From: Saliniradius amylolyticus
GTDB taxonomy: Bacteria; Pseudomonadota; Gammaproteobacteria; Enterobacterales; Alteromonadaceae
Reading direction: 5' to 3'
NCBI RefSeq assembly: GCF_003143555.1
Contig: NZ_CP029347.1
Span: 2,790,001 to 2,854,000 of the forward strand
DNA: 64,000 bases
Below the pieces are notes generated by a model that was not told the origin of the DNA, did no database searches, and worked only from the letters and a program-made list of their open reading frames with translations. Position numbers and translations under genes: made by a program. Positions 36,371-46,041 of the stretch are shown piece after piece; within the stretch, counting starts at the first letter, position 1, and every line of letters begins with the position of its first letter.

Positions 36371-37566
36371 TGGCCTGGCTGTACCGTCACTTGGAGGGGA
36401 TCCTTGCAGCCACGCCGGGGAACCGGTTACTGGCTGTCGATGCATTGCGGGGTATCACTATTACTGCAATGATATTGGTGAATAACCCTGGCAGTTGGTC
36501 CTATATGTATTGGCCACTGAAACACGCCGACTGGCATGGCTGGACGCCGACCGATCTTATCTTTCCGTTTTTTATCTTTATTGTCGGCATTGCCATAACC
36601 CTTTCTTTCAGCGCGCAGCGGGCTAAGGGCAAAAACTCAGCTCAGTTGCTTAAACAAGCCTTGGTACGCACCATTAAGCTACTGTTACTGGGCTGGTTTC
36701 TGGCGCTGTTTTACTATCGGGTTAACGACCCGAATTTTAGTTGGCTCGAGGATCAACTGCTCAGCATACGACTACCCGGGGTTTTACAGCGCATTGGACT
36801 GGTCTATCTGGCTACAGTACTGATTGTGCTCAACTGGCGCTGGCGTGGTCAGCTTATTTGGTGTCTGGGCTTGTTATTAGGCTATTGGGTTCTGATGACC
36901 TGGGTACCTTACGCCGATAACCATGGCAATACCTTCCAAGGGCTGTATCAGTTTGGCAACAGTCTGGCCGCCTGGGTAGATCACCAACTCTTGGGGCCGG
37001 GTCATGTGTATTACAGCGACGCCCAGCCCTTTAGCTTCGATCCTGAAGGCCTGTTGAGTACCCTGCCTGCCATCGCGACCTGTCTGAGCGGGGTGCTTAT
37101 CGGACAGTATATGCAAGGTCAGCATTCACTCACTGACAAGATCCGCTACCTGTTAGGCTTAGGAGCGATTCTGGTTATCGCGGGACAAAGCTTGTCGGCC
37201 GTAATGCCCATCAACAAAGCCTTATGGACCCCCAGTTTTGTGGTATTATCAAGCGGCTGGGCCTGCGTCAGCCTGGCGCTGTGTCTGTGGCTTATCGACG
37301 ACCGGGGCTATCGCCGCTGGTGCGCACCTTTTATCGTGTTTGGTGCCAATGCCATCGCTTTCTTTATGTTTGCCGGCGTTGCAGGTCGCCTCGTCATAAT
37401 GTTGCCTTGGGGCGAGCAGAGCCTCAAAGGCGCGTTTTATCAAACCCTGCTTGCCCCCCATTTAGGGAATTACATTGGGTCTTTGGCGTATGGGATACTG
37501 TTTCTTTTGGTATCGTACATTTTAATGTATTGGATGTATCGCAATCACTGGTTCTGGAAGGTATAG
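36370..37566 (+). CDS. nagX: NagX-like membrane acyltransferase (HGSNAT/DUF5009 family)
   Basis: Inner-membrane protein of 398 residues with about 10-11 helices. LAVDALRGITITAMILVNN opens the domain, and LKHADWHGWTPTDLIFPFF carries the conserved His/Asp region of heparan-alpha-glucosaminide N-acetyltransferase relatives. NagX genes accompany GlcNAc-use genes in Shewanella-type bacteria. A likely role is transmembrane acetylation of glucosamine or muramyl residues so that the hydrolases and importer accept them; this is inference. Starts on the nagZ stop codon and abuts the next gene with no gap. Confidence 0.8.
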   Translation: MAWLYRHLEGILAATPGNRLLAVDALRGITITAMILVNNPGSWSYMYWPLKHADWHGWTPTDLIFPFFIFIVGIAITLSFSAQRAKGKNSAQLLKQALVRTIKLLLLGWFLALFYYRVNDPNFSWLEDQLLSIRLPGVLQRIGLVYLATVLIVLNWRWRGQLIWCLGLLLGYWVLMTWVPYADNHGNTFQGLYQFGNSLAAWVDHQLLGPGHVYYSDAQPFSFDPEGLLSTLPAIATCLSGVLIGQYMQGQHSLTDKIRYLLGLGAILVIAGQSLSAVMPINKALWTPSFVVLSSGWACVSLALCLWLIDDRGYRRWCAPFIVFGANAIAFFMFAGVAGRLVIMLPWGEQSLKGAFYQTLLAPHLGNYIGSLAYGILFLLVSYILMYWMYRNHWFWKV

Positions 37567-38352
37567 ATGACACAAACTTCGGCCGCGCAGGTGCGCGAGC
37601 AAATTCGACGGGGCGAGATTACCGGTAACACATCTGGCCTGGCACCTGGCTTTGTACAGTGCAACCTGGTGGTGCTGCCGGCCGATTACGCCAATGATTT
37701 TCTGCGCTTCTGTCAGCGTAACCCCAAGCCTTGCCCGCTCATCGCCATGGCCGATAAGCCCGGCGACTTTGCCGTCACCGATGCCGGGGAAGGCATCGAT
37801 ATCCGTACCGACTTCCCCGCCTACGAGGTGTTCGAACATGGCCGGCATCAGCAGCAGATCACCGATTTAACCGCGCTATGGAGGCAGGACTGGGTCAGCT
37901 TCTTACTGGGCTGTTCTTTTTCCTTTGAAGAGGCACTGCTGGATAATCAGCTAGAGGTGCGCAACATCACCGAAGGCGTGAATGTGCCCATGTATAAAAC
38001 CAACCTTCCCTGTCAGTCAGCGGGGCCGTTCCATGGTAATATGGTCGTCAGTATGCGGCCGATGAAAGCCGCTGATGCCATTCGTGCCATACAGATTTGC
38101 AGCCGGTTTCCCCAGGTTCACGGCGCGCCGGTGCACTTAGGCGACCCAACCTTGATTGGCATTAATGATCTACAGCAACCGGATTATGGTGATGCGGTAA
38201 CCATTGGCGACGACGAGTTGCCGGTATTCTGGGCCTGCGGTGTCACACCCCAGTTAGCGATCCAAAACGCCAAGCCTCCCGTCTGTATCACCCACAGCCC
38301 GGGCTGTATGCTGATTACCGACTTGCGCAACAGTCAATTATCGATGTTATAG
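37567..38352 (+). CDS. DUF1445 protein (YcsI), homologue of the N-terminal half of D-glutamate cyclase
   Basis: Protein of 261 residues. [50 protein letters not shown] and [13 protein letters not shown] are diagnostic of the DUF1445/'putative hydro-lyase' family. Mammalian DGLUCY, which cyclises D-glutamate to 5-oxo-D-proline, consists of a DUF1445 part followed by a DUF4392 part. Here the two parts are separate genes at either end of pxpABC. The gene begins on the base after the nagX stop and precedes pxpA by 7 bases. Whether this part alone is active is not known to me. Confidence 0.88.
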   Translation: MTQTSAAQVREQIRRGEITGNTSGLAPGFVQCNLVVLPADYANDFLRFCQRNPKPCPLIAMADKPGDFAVTDAGEGIDIRTDFPAYEVFEHGRHQQQITDLTALWRQDWVSFLLGCSFSFEEALLDNQLEVRNITEGVNVPMYKTNLPCQSAGPFHGNMVVSMRPMKAADAIRAIQICSRFPQVHGAPVHLGDPTLIGINDLQQPDYGDAVTIGDDELPVFWACGVTPQLAIQNAKPPVCITHSPGCMLITDLRNSQLSML

Positions 38353-38359
38353 GAGAATC

Positions 38360-39091
38360 ATGAAACTCAATTGTGATCTTGGCGAAGGTTTTGGCAGCTG
38401 GAAGATGGGTCTGGACGATCAGGTCATGCCCTATATTGACCAAGCCAATATTGCCTGCGGTTTTCACGCCGGTGATCCCGATGTGATGGCCCATACCCTG
38501 GCGATGGCTGTGGAGCATGGCGTCGAGATTGGCGCCCATCCAGGCTATCCGGATATGCAAGGCTTCGGCCGTCGGTCTATTCCTATGACTACCGATCAAA
38601 TTATCCATTGTCTGCATTATCAGGTAGGCGCTCTCGGGGCCTTGGCTGCGGCGCAGGGCGCCAGGCTTAGCTACGTCAAGCCGCATGGTGCCCTGTACAA
38701 TGACATGATAAAAGATGACGCCATCTGTGATGCCGTGTTTGCCGCTTTAGCCTGCTACCCACAGCCACTGACTCTGATGATGCTGGCTACCGGCGATGCT
38801 ACTCACTACCGCAACAAAGCAGAACAGTACGGCATCGAACTGTATCTGGAAGCCTTTGCCGATCGCCGTTATACCGAACACGGCTATCTGACCCCTCGCA
38901 GTGAAGAAGGCGCTGTTTTAGACGACGAGCAAACCCTGGAGCAAGTCCAGAGCCTGTTCAGCAAAGGTGTCGTGGTGGCGGCCGATGGTAGCGAGTTACC
39001 CCTTAACGCCGATACCCTGTGCGTGCATGGTGACAATCCGCACGCGGTTGCTATGGTGAAACGAATTCGGGAGCTGCTGTCATCACTATGA
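38360..39091 (+). CDS. pxpA: PxpA, 5-oxoprolinase subunit A (LamB/YcsF)
   Basis: Subunit of the prokaryotic ATP-dependent 5-oxoprolinase PxpABC, which opens 5-oxoproline to glutamate. Length 243 residues. LNCDLGEGFGSW at the start, NIACGFHAGDPDVM, IGAHPGYPDMQGFGRR and VKPHGALYNDM are the LamB/YcsF signature of a polysaccharide-deacetylase-like metal site. AGGAGA precedes the ATG. The stop overlaps the pxpB start by 4 bases. Confidence 0.96.
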   Translation: MKLNCDLGEGFGSWKMGLDDQVMPYIDQANIACGFHAGDPDVMAHTLAMAVEHGVEIGAHPGYPDMQGFGRRSIPMTTDQIIHCLHYQVGALGALAAAQGARLSYVKPHGALYNDMIKDDAICDAVFAALACYPQPLTLMMLATGDATHYRNKAEQYGIELYLEAFADRRYTEHGYLTPRSEEGAVLDDEQTLEQVQSLFSKGVVVAADGSELPLNADTLCVHGDNPHAVAMVKRIRELLSSL

Positions 39092-39777
39092 GCGCCTACC
39101 CTAAGATTTTCGATGCCGGAGAAGATGCCGTTATCGTCTATCTGGCCAAGAACCCTTGTACCGAAGTCTCCGATCAGATCGCGGCCATGCTTCCAAGGCT
39201 GCGTGAGCACCTGGGCGACTGTCTGGTGGACTTAATTCCCTCGTTCACCTCAATTCTGATCATCTACCGGCCATTGGTGCGAGACCATTATTATATCCAT
39301 CGGGAAATCCGTGACGTCCTTACCGAATTGGGTGAGCATGAACACAAGGATGGTAAACTGGTCGAGCTGCCAGTGTATTATGGTAAAGAGGTGGGCTGGG
39401 ATCTGGAGCGGATCTCCGACCGAACCCGCATCCCTATTGATGACATTATTGAACTGCACCAGCAACAGGAATATCGGGTTTACGCCATTGGCTTCTCGCC
39501 GGGCTTTGCCTATATGGGTGAAGTAGATGGTCGCATTGCCTCGGCCCGGCTGGAGACCCCCCGCAAGAAAGTTCCTCAGGGAGCAGTGGGCATCGCCGAT
39601 CGCCAGACCGCTATCTACCCCAAGGCGTCTCCGGGCGGCTGGAATATCATCGGCCGTTGTCCGACCCCCATGTTCGATAAAACCGCCACCCGTCCGGTGC
39701 CGGTCAGCGTGGGCGACCGGGTGCGTTTTTACGCCATCAATAAAGAGACCTTCCTGGCCAAGGGAGGACAATTATGA
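39088..39777 (+). CDS. pxpB: PxpB, 5-oxoprolinase subunit B (KipI)
   Basis: Protein of 229 residues. The cyclophilin-like AHS1 domain shows YAIGFSPGFAYMGEVD, PRKKVPQGAVGIADRQTAIYP and SPGGWNIIGRCPTPMFD. With PxpC it forms the part that activates 5-oxoproline, while PxpA completes hydrolysis. In Bacillus the homologue KipI was first described as a kinase inhibitor; the operon here points to the oxoprolinase role. Overlaps pxpA and pxpC by 4 bases each. Confidence 0.95.
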   Translation: MSAYPKIFDAGEDAVIVYLAKNPCTEVSDQIAAMLPRLREHLGDCLVDLIPSFTSILIIYRPLVRDHYYIHREIRDVLTELGEHEHKDGKLVELPVYYGKEVGWDLERISDRTRIPIDDIIELHQQQEYRVYAIGFSPGFAYMGEVDGRIASARLETPRKKVPQGAVGIADRQTAIYPKASPGGWNIIGRCPTPMFDKTATRPVPVSVGDRVRFYAINKETFLAKGGQL

Positions 39778-40727
39778 ATACCTTGCAGATACACACTCCG
39801 GGGATTATGGCTTTTGTTACTGACGGTGGCCGTTTTGCCCAGGCCCATATCGGGCTCAGTGCCGGAGGTCCGGCCGATCGTCCGGCCTTCGATATGGCCA
39901 ACGCGCTGCTTGGCAATGATGCCAACGCCACCGCCATCGAAGTCACCATGGGGGGCCTGGAGTTCACCATCGACGCCGACACTATAATCTGCGTTACGGG
40001 CGCTCCGATGCCGCTGACCATCAATGACGAGCCCGCCCCCTTATGGCAGACCCTGCAATTGAAGCAGGGCGACAGGGTCGCTCTGGACTACTGTCAGAGT
40101 GGCGTTCGCAGCTATGTGGCCATAAAAGGTGGCTTTGACGTGACCGAGCAGTTTGGCAGTACCGCCACCGTTATTCGGGAAGGTATTGGCGGTCTGAATG
40201 GCGGACCACTTCAGCCCGGCGATACACTCAGCTTTCCCGCCACAGCCACCACAGACACGCCACTGAGGCGATTACCCGAGTGCTGGCGTCCCGAGTATCC
40301 GGACGAGCTAACCTTACGCATCGTGCCAAGCTATCAGGTGGATTACTTCTCGCCGGTGAATCGTCAGATTTTTTATACCAGTAGCTATAAGGTCAGCGAT
40401 CAGGCTGACCGCATGGGCTATCGTTTGTCAGGCCCGGCCATTCCCTGTGACCTGACCGAGATGTACTCCGAGGGTATTGCCCCCGGGGCGGTGCAGGTAC
40501 CCGGCGACGGTCAACCCATTGTGCTGCTCTGCGATCGCCAGACCATCGGTGGCTACCCCAAGATTGGCTCGGTGTTGTCACTGGATTGCGCGCGCTTAGC
40601 CCAATGCCGGCCCGGTGCCAGGGTCCGCTTCGAGGCCATCAGCGTCAACGAGGCACAGAGTCTGTTGCATCTGCAAAAGGTCAAACTGGCCAATATTCTT
40701 AATAAACTGGAGCCGGTGGATGAGTGA
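39774..40727 (+). CDS. pxpC: PxpC, 5-oxoprolinase subunit C (KipA/AHS2)
   Basis: Protein of 317 residues. The AHS2 cyclophilin-like domain includes GIMAFVTDGGRFAQAHIGLS, GGPADRPAFDMANALLGND, GGLNGGPLQPGDTL and PIVLLCDRQTIGGYPKIGSV. It is often misnamed a biotin-dependent carboxylase because of allophanate hydrolase similarity. GGGAGG lies before the ATG. The DUF4392 gene starts 8 bases before its stop. Confidence 0.95.
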   Translation: MNTLQIHTPGIMAFVTDGGRFAQAHIGLSAGGPADRPAFDMANALLGNDANATAIEVTMGGLEFTIDADTIICVTGAPMPLTINDEPAPLWQTLQLKQGDRVALDYCQSGVRSYVAIKGGFDVTEQFGSTATVIREGIGGLNGGPLQPGDTLSFPATATTDTPLRRLPECWRPEYPDELTLRIVPSYQVDYFSPVNRQIFYTSSYKVSDQADRMGYRLSGPAIPCDLTEMYSEGIAPGAVQVPGDGQPIVLLCDRQTIGGYPKIGSVLSLDCARLAQCRPGARVRFEAISVNEAQSLLHLQKVKLANILNKLEPVDE

Positions 40728-41586
40728 GGACAACCTGGGAGCCTTGAGCCACAGGCTGGAGGCCCTGCTGGTACAGCGTAACCTCAGGGGGATGCAACAA
40801 TTGCAGGCCCAGATGCGGCCTGGTTACCTGCTTAGGGCTGCCCGGATACTGGCCGAGAATGTAGGGACCATTATTATCGGCACCGGTTTCCCGGTCACTA
40901 CAACATTTGAAACTGATGGGCCTGTCGGGGCCATTGCCCTGTATCAGGCATTGCAAAAAGTGGGTTATACACCCGTTCTGGCCTGCGGCGATCCCTTGTT
41001 TACTGCCATCCAGAACGACTATCGCTGCCTGCAGCTTAAGGTTAACCAGCTGGATAGAGCCCGGGCCGAAACCCATGCGCACCTGGCCACACTAAAGCCC
41101 TCAGTGGTGCTGTCCATTGAGCGCCCCGGCTTATCGGCGGATAACCGCTACACCAATATGCGCGGAGAGGATATTTCCGAACGCTGCGCCTGTTTCGATT
41201 ACTTTGTGCTGGACGCTGAGTGCCCCACCATTGCCATCGGCGATGGCGGCAATGAAATCGGTATGGGCAACCAGTACGATGCGCTACGAAAGCTAAATAT
41301 TATTCCCTGCGCCACCGGCTGCGACGAGCTGGTGGTGGCCGATGTGTCCAACTGGGCGCCCTACGGCATTCTGGCCATGTTGGGTCAACTACTGGCTCGG
41401 GATCTGCTTGAGGATATAACGCCTAAGGCTATCCTGGAGTACCTGTCTGAAAGAGGCAGTGTCGACGGTGTCACTCGTGAGAACACCCTGACGGAAGACA
41501 GCCTGTGTTTTAGTGCGGGCGAGGCGTTAATCGCTGACATACGTCAGACTGTGGCGACCTTCCAGGATCAGAACAGTCCCAACTGA
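40720..41586 (+). CDS. DUF4392 protein, homologue of the C-terminal half of D-glutamate cyclase
   Basis: Protein of 288 residues. VGTIIIGTGFPVTTTFETDGP, IAIGDGGNEIGMGN and ELVVADVSNWAPYGILAML are characteristic of PF14336, the C-terminal part of mammalian D-glutamate cyclase. ATG 40720 is preferred to the earlier 40615 because the conserved domain begins soon after it, GGAG lies 7 bases upstream and it overlaps pxpC by only 8 bases. Last gene of the operon; the end overlaps convergent polB by 19 bases. D-glutamate to 5-oxoproline conversion is inferred from homology and context. Confidence 0.88.
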   Translation: MSEDNLGALSHRLEALLVQRNLRGMQQLQAQMRPGYLLRAARILAENVGTIIIGTGFPVTTTFETDGPVGAIALYQALQKVGYTPVLACGDPLFTAIQNDYRCLQLKVNQLDRARAETHAHLATLKPSVVLSIERPGLSADNRYTNMRGEDISERCACFDYFVLDAECPTIAIGDGGNEIGMGNQYDALRKLNIIPCATGCDELVVADVSNWAPYGILAMLGQLLARDLLEDITPKAILEYLSERGSVDGVTRENTLTEDSLCFSAGEALIADIRQTVATFQDQNSPN

Positions 41587-43931
41587 GCGGCGGTGATACG
41601 CTCAAAGTCCTCGCCGATGAACGGCAAAACCGCATCGGCCACTGGCCGAATCTGCCGCTCAATATAATGTTCGTAGTCAATGGCGCTACTGTGATACTCC
41701 AGTGGCTCGGGGCCACTCACAGTGATGAAGTACCGGATCCACCCCTTGCGCTGATATTGCCTGGGCTTACCTTGCTGCTGATTCAGACGGTCGGCTAAAC
41801 GTGCGGCCCGAACATGGGGCGGAATATTGCGCTTATAATCATCCAACTTACGCCGCAGGCGCTTTCGATAAACCAGTTGCTCGTCACATTCCCCTGCGCG
41901 CACCCGTGCCACCAGTGTACGGATATAATCCCCCACCGGTTGTTGTTCGAATACACGCCTGTACAGCTCATGCTGAAACTGGCGGGCCAATTCGGTCCAG
42001 TCGGATCGAACCGACTCCAGGCCCTTAAACACCAGCTCAGTCTGACCATCCGGTGTTACCTTTAACCCTGCGTATCGTTTCTTACTACCCTGCTCAGAGC
42101 CCCGAATGGTGGGCATTAAAAAGCGTCGAAAGTGGGTCTCGAATTCCATTTCCAGATCGGACTCCAGCGCCAGTTCTTCGGCCAACTTGCTGCGCCAACG
42201 CTGATTGATCTCTTGCGCCAGGCGTCGACCGATTTGCCTGGCCTCTTTGTCGGTCACTGCCTGGTTTAACCACACAAAGGTCGAGTCGGTGTCGCCATAG
42301 ATCACCTCATAGCCCTGCTCACGGATCCAATCGGCAGTGGTCTGCATGATTTCATGACCGCGCAGGGTAATAGAACTGGCAAGGCGGGTATCATAAAACC
42401 GACACCCCCCCGAACCCAGCACGCCATAAAATGAGTTCATTAAAATCTTGATAGCTTGAGAACGGGCCTGGTCACCGGCCTTTTTGGCCTCATCCCGCTG
42501 CTGCCACAGGCGCTGGATGATGGCAGGCAGAAAGTGTTGCTCGCGGGAGAAGGCCGCGCCCTTAAAGCCTGGAATTGCCGTTTCTGGTTGTTTCAACCCT
42601 TCCACCAGACCAAGGGGGTCGATCTTAAAGGTACGGATAATTGAGGGATACAGACTCTTATAGTCCAACACCAGCACATGGTCATAGAGGCCAGGTCTGG
42701 AGCTCATCACGTAGCCCCCGGGGCTGGCCAAACCTCCATCGGCAGGCAGGTTAGGGGCCACGTAACCGGCGCGATGTAACTTGGGTAAATACAAGTTGGT
42801 AAAGGCCGCCACCGAGCCGCCGGAGCGATCCAGCTCCAACCCCGTCAGCCGGCTGCGCAGCGCTAGAAACGGTAGCAGCCGGGTCTTACGCATTATATCT
42901 AACACCAGCTGGCAATCCTGACGATTGTACTTGGCCAGTTGACGTTTGTTGTGATGAAAGTTGTGCTCGATCTCACTCAGACGGTCCTGCACATTGTCTA
43001 CCGCCTTACCTTTACCCAGCAGTGCCCGTGCCACCGATTCCAGGCTAAAGGAATCAAATTGATAGGTGGCCGTTTTCAGGGCATCGATGCCATCCACCAC
43101 CACGCGACCGGCAATGCCAATAAAACCCAGCTCACTGTCACCTTGAGTTTCACGCCACTCAGGCTCACTGTTGTCTCGTCCCAATGTCAATGGAATGCCA
43201 TACCTCCGGGCCCGCTTTAGCAGCAGGCGGAAGTCGAAATTAACCACATTCCAGCCAGTGATAATGTCCGGGTCTAATTGGTGGATTTGACTGACAAATG
43301 CTTGTAGTAAGTCGGCTTCGTGATCCAGCCAGACAATATCCTGACGCGTACTCTCGGGCTCACCAATCATCAGCACCCGACTAAACTGGGCGCCGACCAG
43401 ACCGATACAATAGAGCTCTCCCTGGGCGCTGCATTCCACATCCAGAGACAAAACCTTAAAAGCCGGGATGGTCTTCGCCGGACTGAGCTTTGCATCGAGA
43501 AGCATAGGATAAGGTCCCGACTCGTCGGGCCTTCCGCTCGCCGTTACCGCACCATAGATAAAACGCTCCATCAGGATGCGATCCACCGGCCGGATATCCG
43601 CCTCATAAAGCACCAGCCCCTGACTCTGGAGCAGTTTTCTGGCCTGATAAAAGCTACGCGGCGAGTCAAAATAACAGGCAGAGACGGGCTGCTGCTCAAA
43701 GGTCGTCAGCTCCAGCGCCCGACAACCCGCCTTCAGGCCAGCCCGATTCAAGGTCTCTTCGGCCTGATTCTGTTGGCTGGAGACAATAAAAAAGCTCAGC
43801 TTTTGCGGCGCGCTCTGAACATAGGCAGGCCCCTCATCAGTTAAAAGCCAGAGGCCCACGGCGACGCCCTCAGGCGTTGACAGCAGGTGCCGGCTTAGAA
43901 TAAAACCGCTGATGGTAGTGGACTGGGGCAT
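41568..43931 (-). CDS. polB: PolB, DNA polymerase II
   Basis: Family-B polymerase of 787 residues (E. coli 783), used in lesion bypass and replication restart. The 3'-5' exonuclease has [11 protein letters not shown] (Asp-x-Glu), [14 protein letters not shown] and [12 protein letters not shown]. The polymerase has [28 protein letters not shown] and [13 protein letters not shown], with both catalytic Asp pairs intact. A LexA box was not seen before the start. Convergent with the D-glutamate operon. Confidence 0.97.
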   Translation of the reverse strand: MPQSTTISGFILSRHLLSTPEGVAVGLWLLTDEGPAYVQSAPQKLSFFIVSSQQNQAEETLNRAGLKAGCRALELTTFEQQPVSACYFDSPRSFYQARKLLQSQGLVLYEADIRPVDRILMERFIYGAVTASGRPDESGPYPMLLDAKLSPAKTIPAFKVLSLDVECSAQGELYCIGLVGAQFSRVLMIGEPESTRQDIVWLDHEADLLQAFVSQIHQLDPDIITGWNVVNFDFRLLLKRARRYGIPLTLGRDNSEPEWRETQGDSELGFIGIAGRVVVDGIDALKTATYQFDSFSLESVARALLGKGKAVDNVQDRLSEIEHNFHHNKRQLAKYNRQDCQLVLDIMRKTRLLPFLALRSRLTGLELDRSGGSVAAFTNLYLPKLHRAGYVAPNLPADGGLASPGGYVMSSRPGLYDHVLVLDYKSLYPSIIRTFKIDPLGLVEGLKQPETAIPGFKGAAFSREQHFLPAIIQRLWQQRDEAKKAGDQARSQAIKILMNSFYGVLGSGGCRFYDTRLASSITLRGHEIMQTTADWIREQGYEVIYGDTDSTFVWLNQAVTDKEARQIGRRLAQEINQRWRSKLAEELALESDLEMEFETHFRRFLMPTIRGSEQGSKKRYAGLKVTPDGQTELVFKGLESVRSDWTELARQFQHELYRRVFEQQPVGDYIRTLVARVRAGECDEQLVYRKRLRRKLDDYKRNIPPHVRAARLADRLNQQQGKPRQYQRKGWIRYFITVSGPEPLEYHSSAIDYEHYIERQIRPVADAVLPFIGEDFERITAAQLGLF

Positions 43932-44043
43932 CTTTCCTCCTCGGGCGAGGATTTTATCAGGAAACCGCCCACATTATTGCCAATTCCCTGAAAATCCCTC
44001 TAGTCTAATAACATGTGAATATGCGCCAGGAATAGTCTCCCCA

Positions 44044-45987
44044 ATGTCGATCATTCAACAGTTAACCATCAAAAATGCGGTCGCAGGTGCTATGGTTATT
44101 GCCTTACTGTCGACCACAGCACTGTCCACCCTGATTAATATCAGTCAGTTTTCCAGTATGTTCTATGACGTCACCGAACAAGAGCATTTGCCCAACCTGG
44201 TGGGGCGAGCGAAAGCTCAGATACTGGAGCGCCTGCAACAACCCATCGCACTGTCTGAGGCCATCGCCAATAATACCTATGTACACCGCTGGGTAGCCCA
44301 GGGCGAGCCCGATGCCCAAAGAGGTGAGTTGATTGAGTTCCTTAATGATTTTGTTCGCGATTACAATGCAGTAGCAGCGTTCTGGGTCTCTATGCCAACA
44401 GGAAATTATTACAACCAGGATGGCTTGTTTAAGCAGGTATCCCGAACGGCAGAGCGCGACCAGTGGTTTTACGACTTTATGGCGTCGGGAAAAAGGACCG
44501 AGTTGGCCCTGGACGTATCAGAAAGTACAGGCGACTTAATCGTTTTCATTAATGCCAGGGTGACCAGTCGCAGCAATGGAGACATTGGTGCCGCGGGCCT
44601 GGGGTTCGATGTGTCCGACATCTCCAAGTTAGTGAATCAAACTCAGGTAGGTGAGAACGGCTACATGTTCCTGTTGGATGAGCAAGGCACTATCGCCGCA
44701 CACCGAAATAATGCTCTGATTGGCAAGTCAGTAAAAGCCGTCTCGCAGTATCGAAACATCCATTCCGAGATACTTCGGAGCAGCGGCGAATTCAGAGTTT
44801 TTCAACGGGATGTGGGCGATATTGAACAGTACATTGCCGTTACAGAGTTAGAGCAACAGGGCTGGAAGATCGTCACCTTATTGCCGCGCTCGGAAGTCAG
44901 CGGACAGGTAAACGGTATCATCGGCTTATCCACCGCCATTACGTTGGTTATCGCCGCACTGTTTATTGGCTTGGCCTTCGTATTTGCCCGCAAGGTCAGT
45001 GCTTCTGTGCAATCGGTGGCCGACAGCTTAAAGCGCATGTCCGGTGATGGTGGCGACCTCACTCAAAGACTGGACGACAGTGCCGACAATGAACTGGGCC
45101 AACTGGCCGCAGGTTTTAACGCTATTTTGGCCAAACTTGCCGATTTGGTCAGCGAGATACAGAGCTCGGAGCAGGTCATCACTCAGGGAATGGAAAAGCT
45201 TGAACAGGGGGCTAACCAGACCGTGTCAGATTCCAGCTCACAGAAGGCACAGACCGAGCAGGTAGCCACCGCCATGAACCAAATGGGGCAGACGATCAGT
45301 GAAGTGTCTTCGGTGGCACACAAAACGGCCACCGATACGGAGCAGGCGGTGTCAGAGGTAAATCAAACCAATACCACCATGCTCGATGTTGCCACAACCA
45401 TGCATAACCTGGCGACGGCCATGCAGAGTACCGAGCAGATCATGAGCGAATTGGCGAATCAGGCTGAATCGATTAACTCTGTGGTGGATGTGATCAGTGG
45501 TATTTCAGAACAGACTAATCTGTTGGCTCTGAATGCAGCTATTGAAGCGGCCAGAGCAGGCGAGCAGGGCCGTGGCTTCGCCGTAGTCGCTGACGAAGTA
45601 CGGACACTGGCCAGCAGAACTCAGGACTCTACTGCCGAAATCCGCGATCAGATTGAGCAGTTGCAGTCTTCGGCGATACAGTCGAAGCAAGCGATTGTCC
45701 AGGGAGCCGAGCAAAGTGCCGATTTGTCACAACAGGCCCAGAGCTGCACCGACTCCTTGTCGGCCGTCAAAGCGAAATTTGAACAAATTAATGATGGCAA
45801 CCACCAGGTGGCATCAGCAACCGAGCAGCAAGCCTCCGTGGTCGAACATATCAACGAATCGGCCCAAATTATCGCCGATACCGCGTCCAGCATCTATGAC
45901 AACGCCGAAACGGACCTGGCCGAGATCAAGCGGCTTAAAGAACAAGCACTGCACATGCAAGCGGTGGTCAGGCAGTTTAAGGTCTAG
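44044..45987 (+). CDS. methyl-accepting chemotaxis protein with Cache sensor
   Basis: Chemoreceptor of 647 residues. Helix 1 at about 12-32, a large periplasmic dCache-type sensor (about 35-300; [20 protein letters not shown] and [19 protein letters not shown] mark its two halves), helix 2 at about 297-320 and HAMP to about 375. The signalling coiled coil carries the tip [20 protein letters not shown]. Such Cache domains bind amino or organic acids. ATG 44044 is chosen because the first membrane helix starts right after it; the open frame extends to 43912 without similarity. Confidence 0.92.
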   Translation: MSIIQQLTIKNAVAGAMVIALLSTTALSTLINISQFSSMFYDVTEQEHLPNLVGRAKAQILERLQQPIALSEAIANNTYVHRWVAQGEPDAQRGELIEFLNDFVRDYNAVAAFWVSMPTGNYYNQDGLFKQVSRTAERDQWFYDFMASGKRTELALDVSESTGDLIVFINARVTSRSNGDIGAAGLGFDVSDISKLVNQTQVGENGYMFLLDEQGTIAAHRNNALIGKSVKAVSQYRNIHSEILRSSGEFRVFQRDVGDIEQYIAVTELEQQGWKIVTLLPRSEVSGQVNGIIGLSTAITLVIAALFIGLAFVFARKVSASVQSVADSLKRMSGDGGDLTQRLDDSADNELGQLAAGFNAILAKLADLVSEIQSSEQVITQGMEKLEQGANQTVSDSSSQKAQTEQVATAMNQMGQTISEVSSVAHKTATDTEQAVSEVNQTNTTMLDVATTMHNLATAMQSTEQIMSELANQAESINSVVDVISGISEQTNLLALNAAIEAARAGEQGRGFAVVADEVRTLASRTQDSTAEIRDQIEQLQSSAIQSKQAIVQGAEQSADLSQQAQSCTDSLSAVKAKFEQINDGNHQVASATEQQASVVEHINESAQIIADTASSIYDNAETDLAEIKRLKEQALHMQAVVRQFKV

Positions 45988-46006
45988 ACCTCGGAGCACT
46001 GTTTAA

Positions 46007-46027
46007 GCGGGGCAGCAAGCGCCCCGC
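46007..46027. terminator. GC-rich hairpin between convergent genes
   Basis: GCGGGGC (46007-46013) and GCCCCGC (46021-46027) with a 7-base loop. It lies between the chemoreceptor and REC-EAL gene ends. No T run follows on the plus strand; on the minus strand only TTAAACAG follows. Confidence 0.45.
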
Positions 46028-46041
46028 GAAGCCTTGTTTAG

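Noticed and set aside
39774-40727. Biotin-dependent carboxylase reading of the AHS2 gene
   Set aside because: The pxpA-pxpB-pxpC order shows that it is 5-oxoprolinase subunit C; no biotin carrier or carboxylase gene is nearby.
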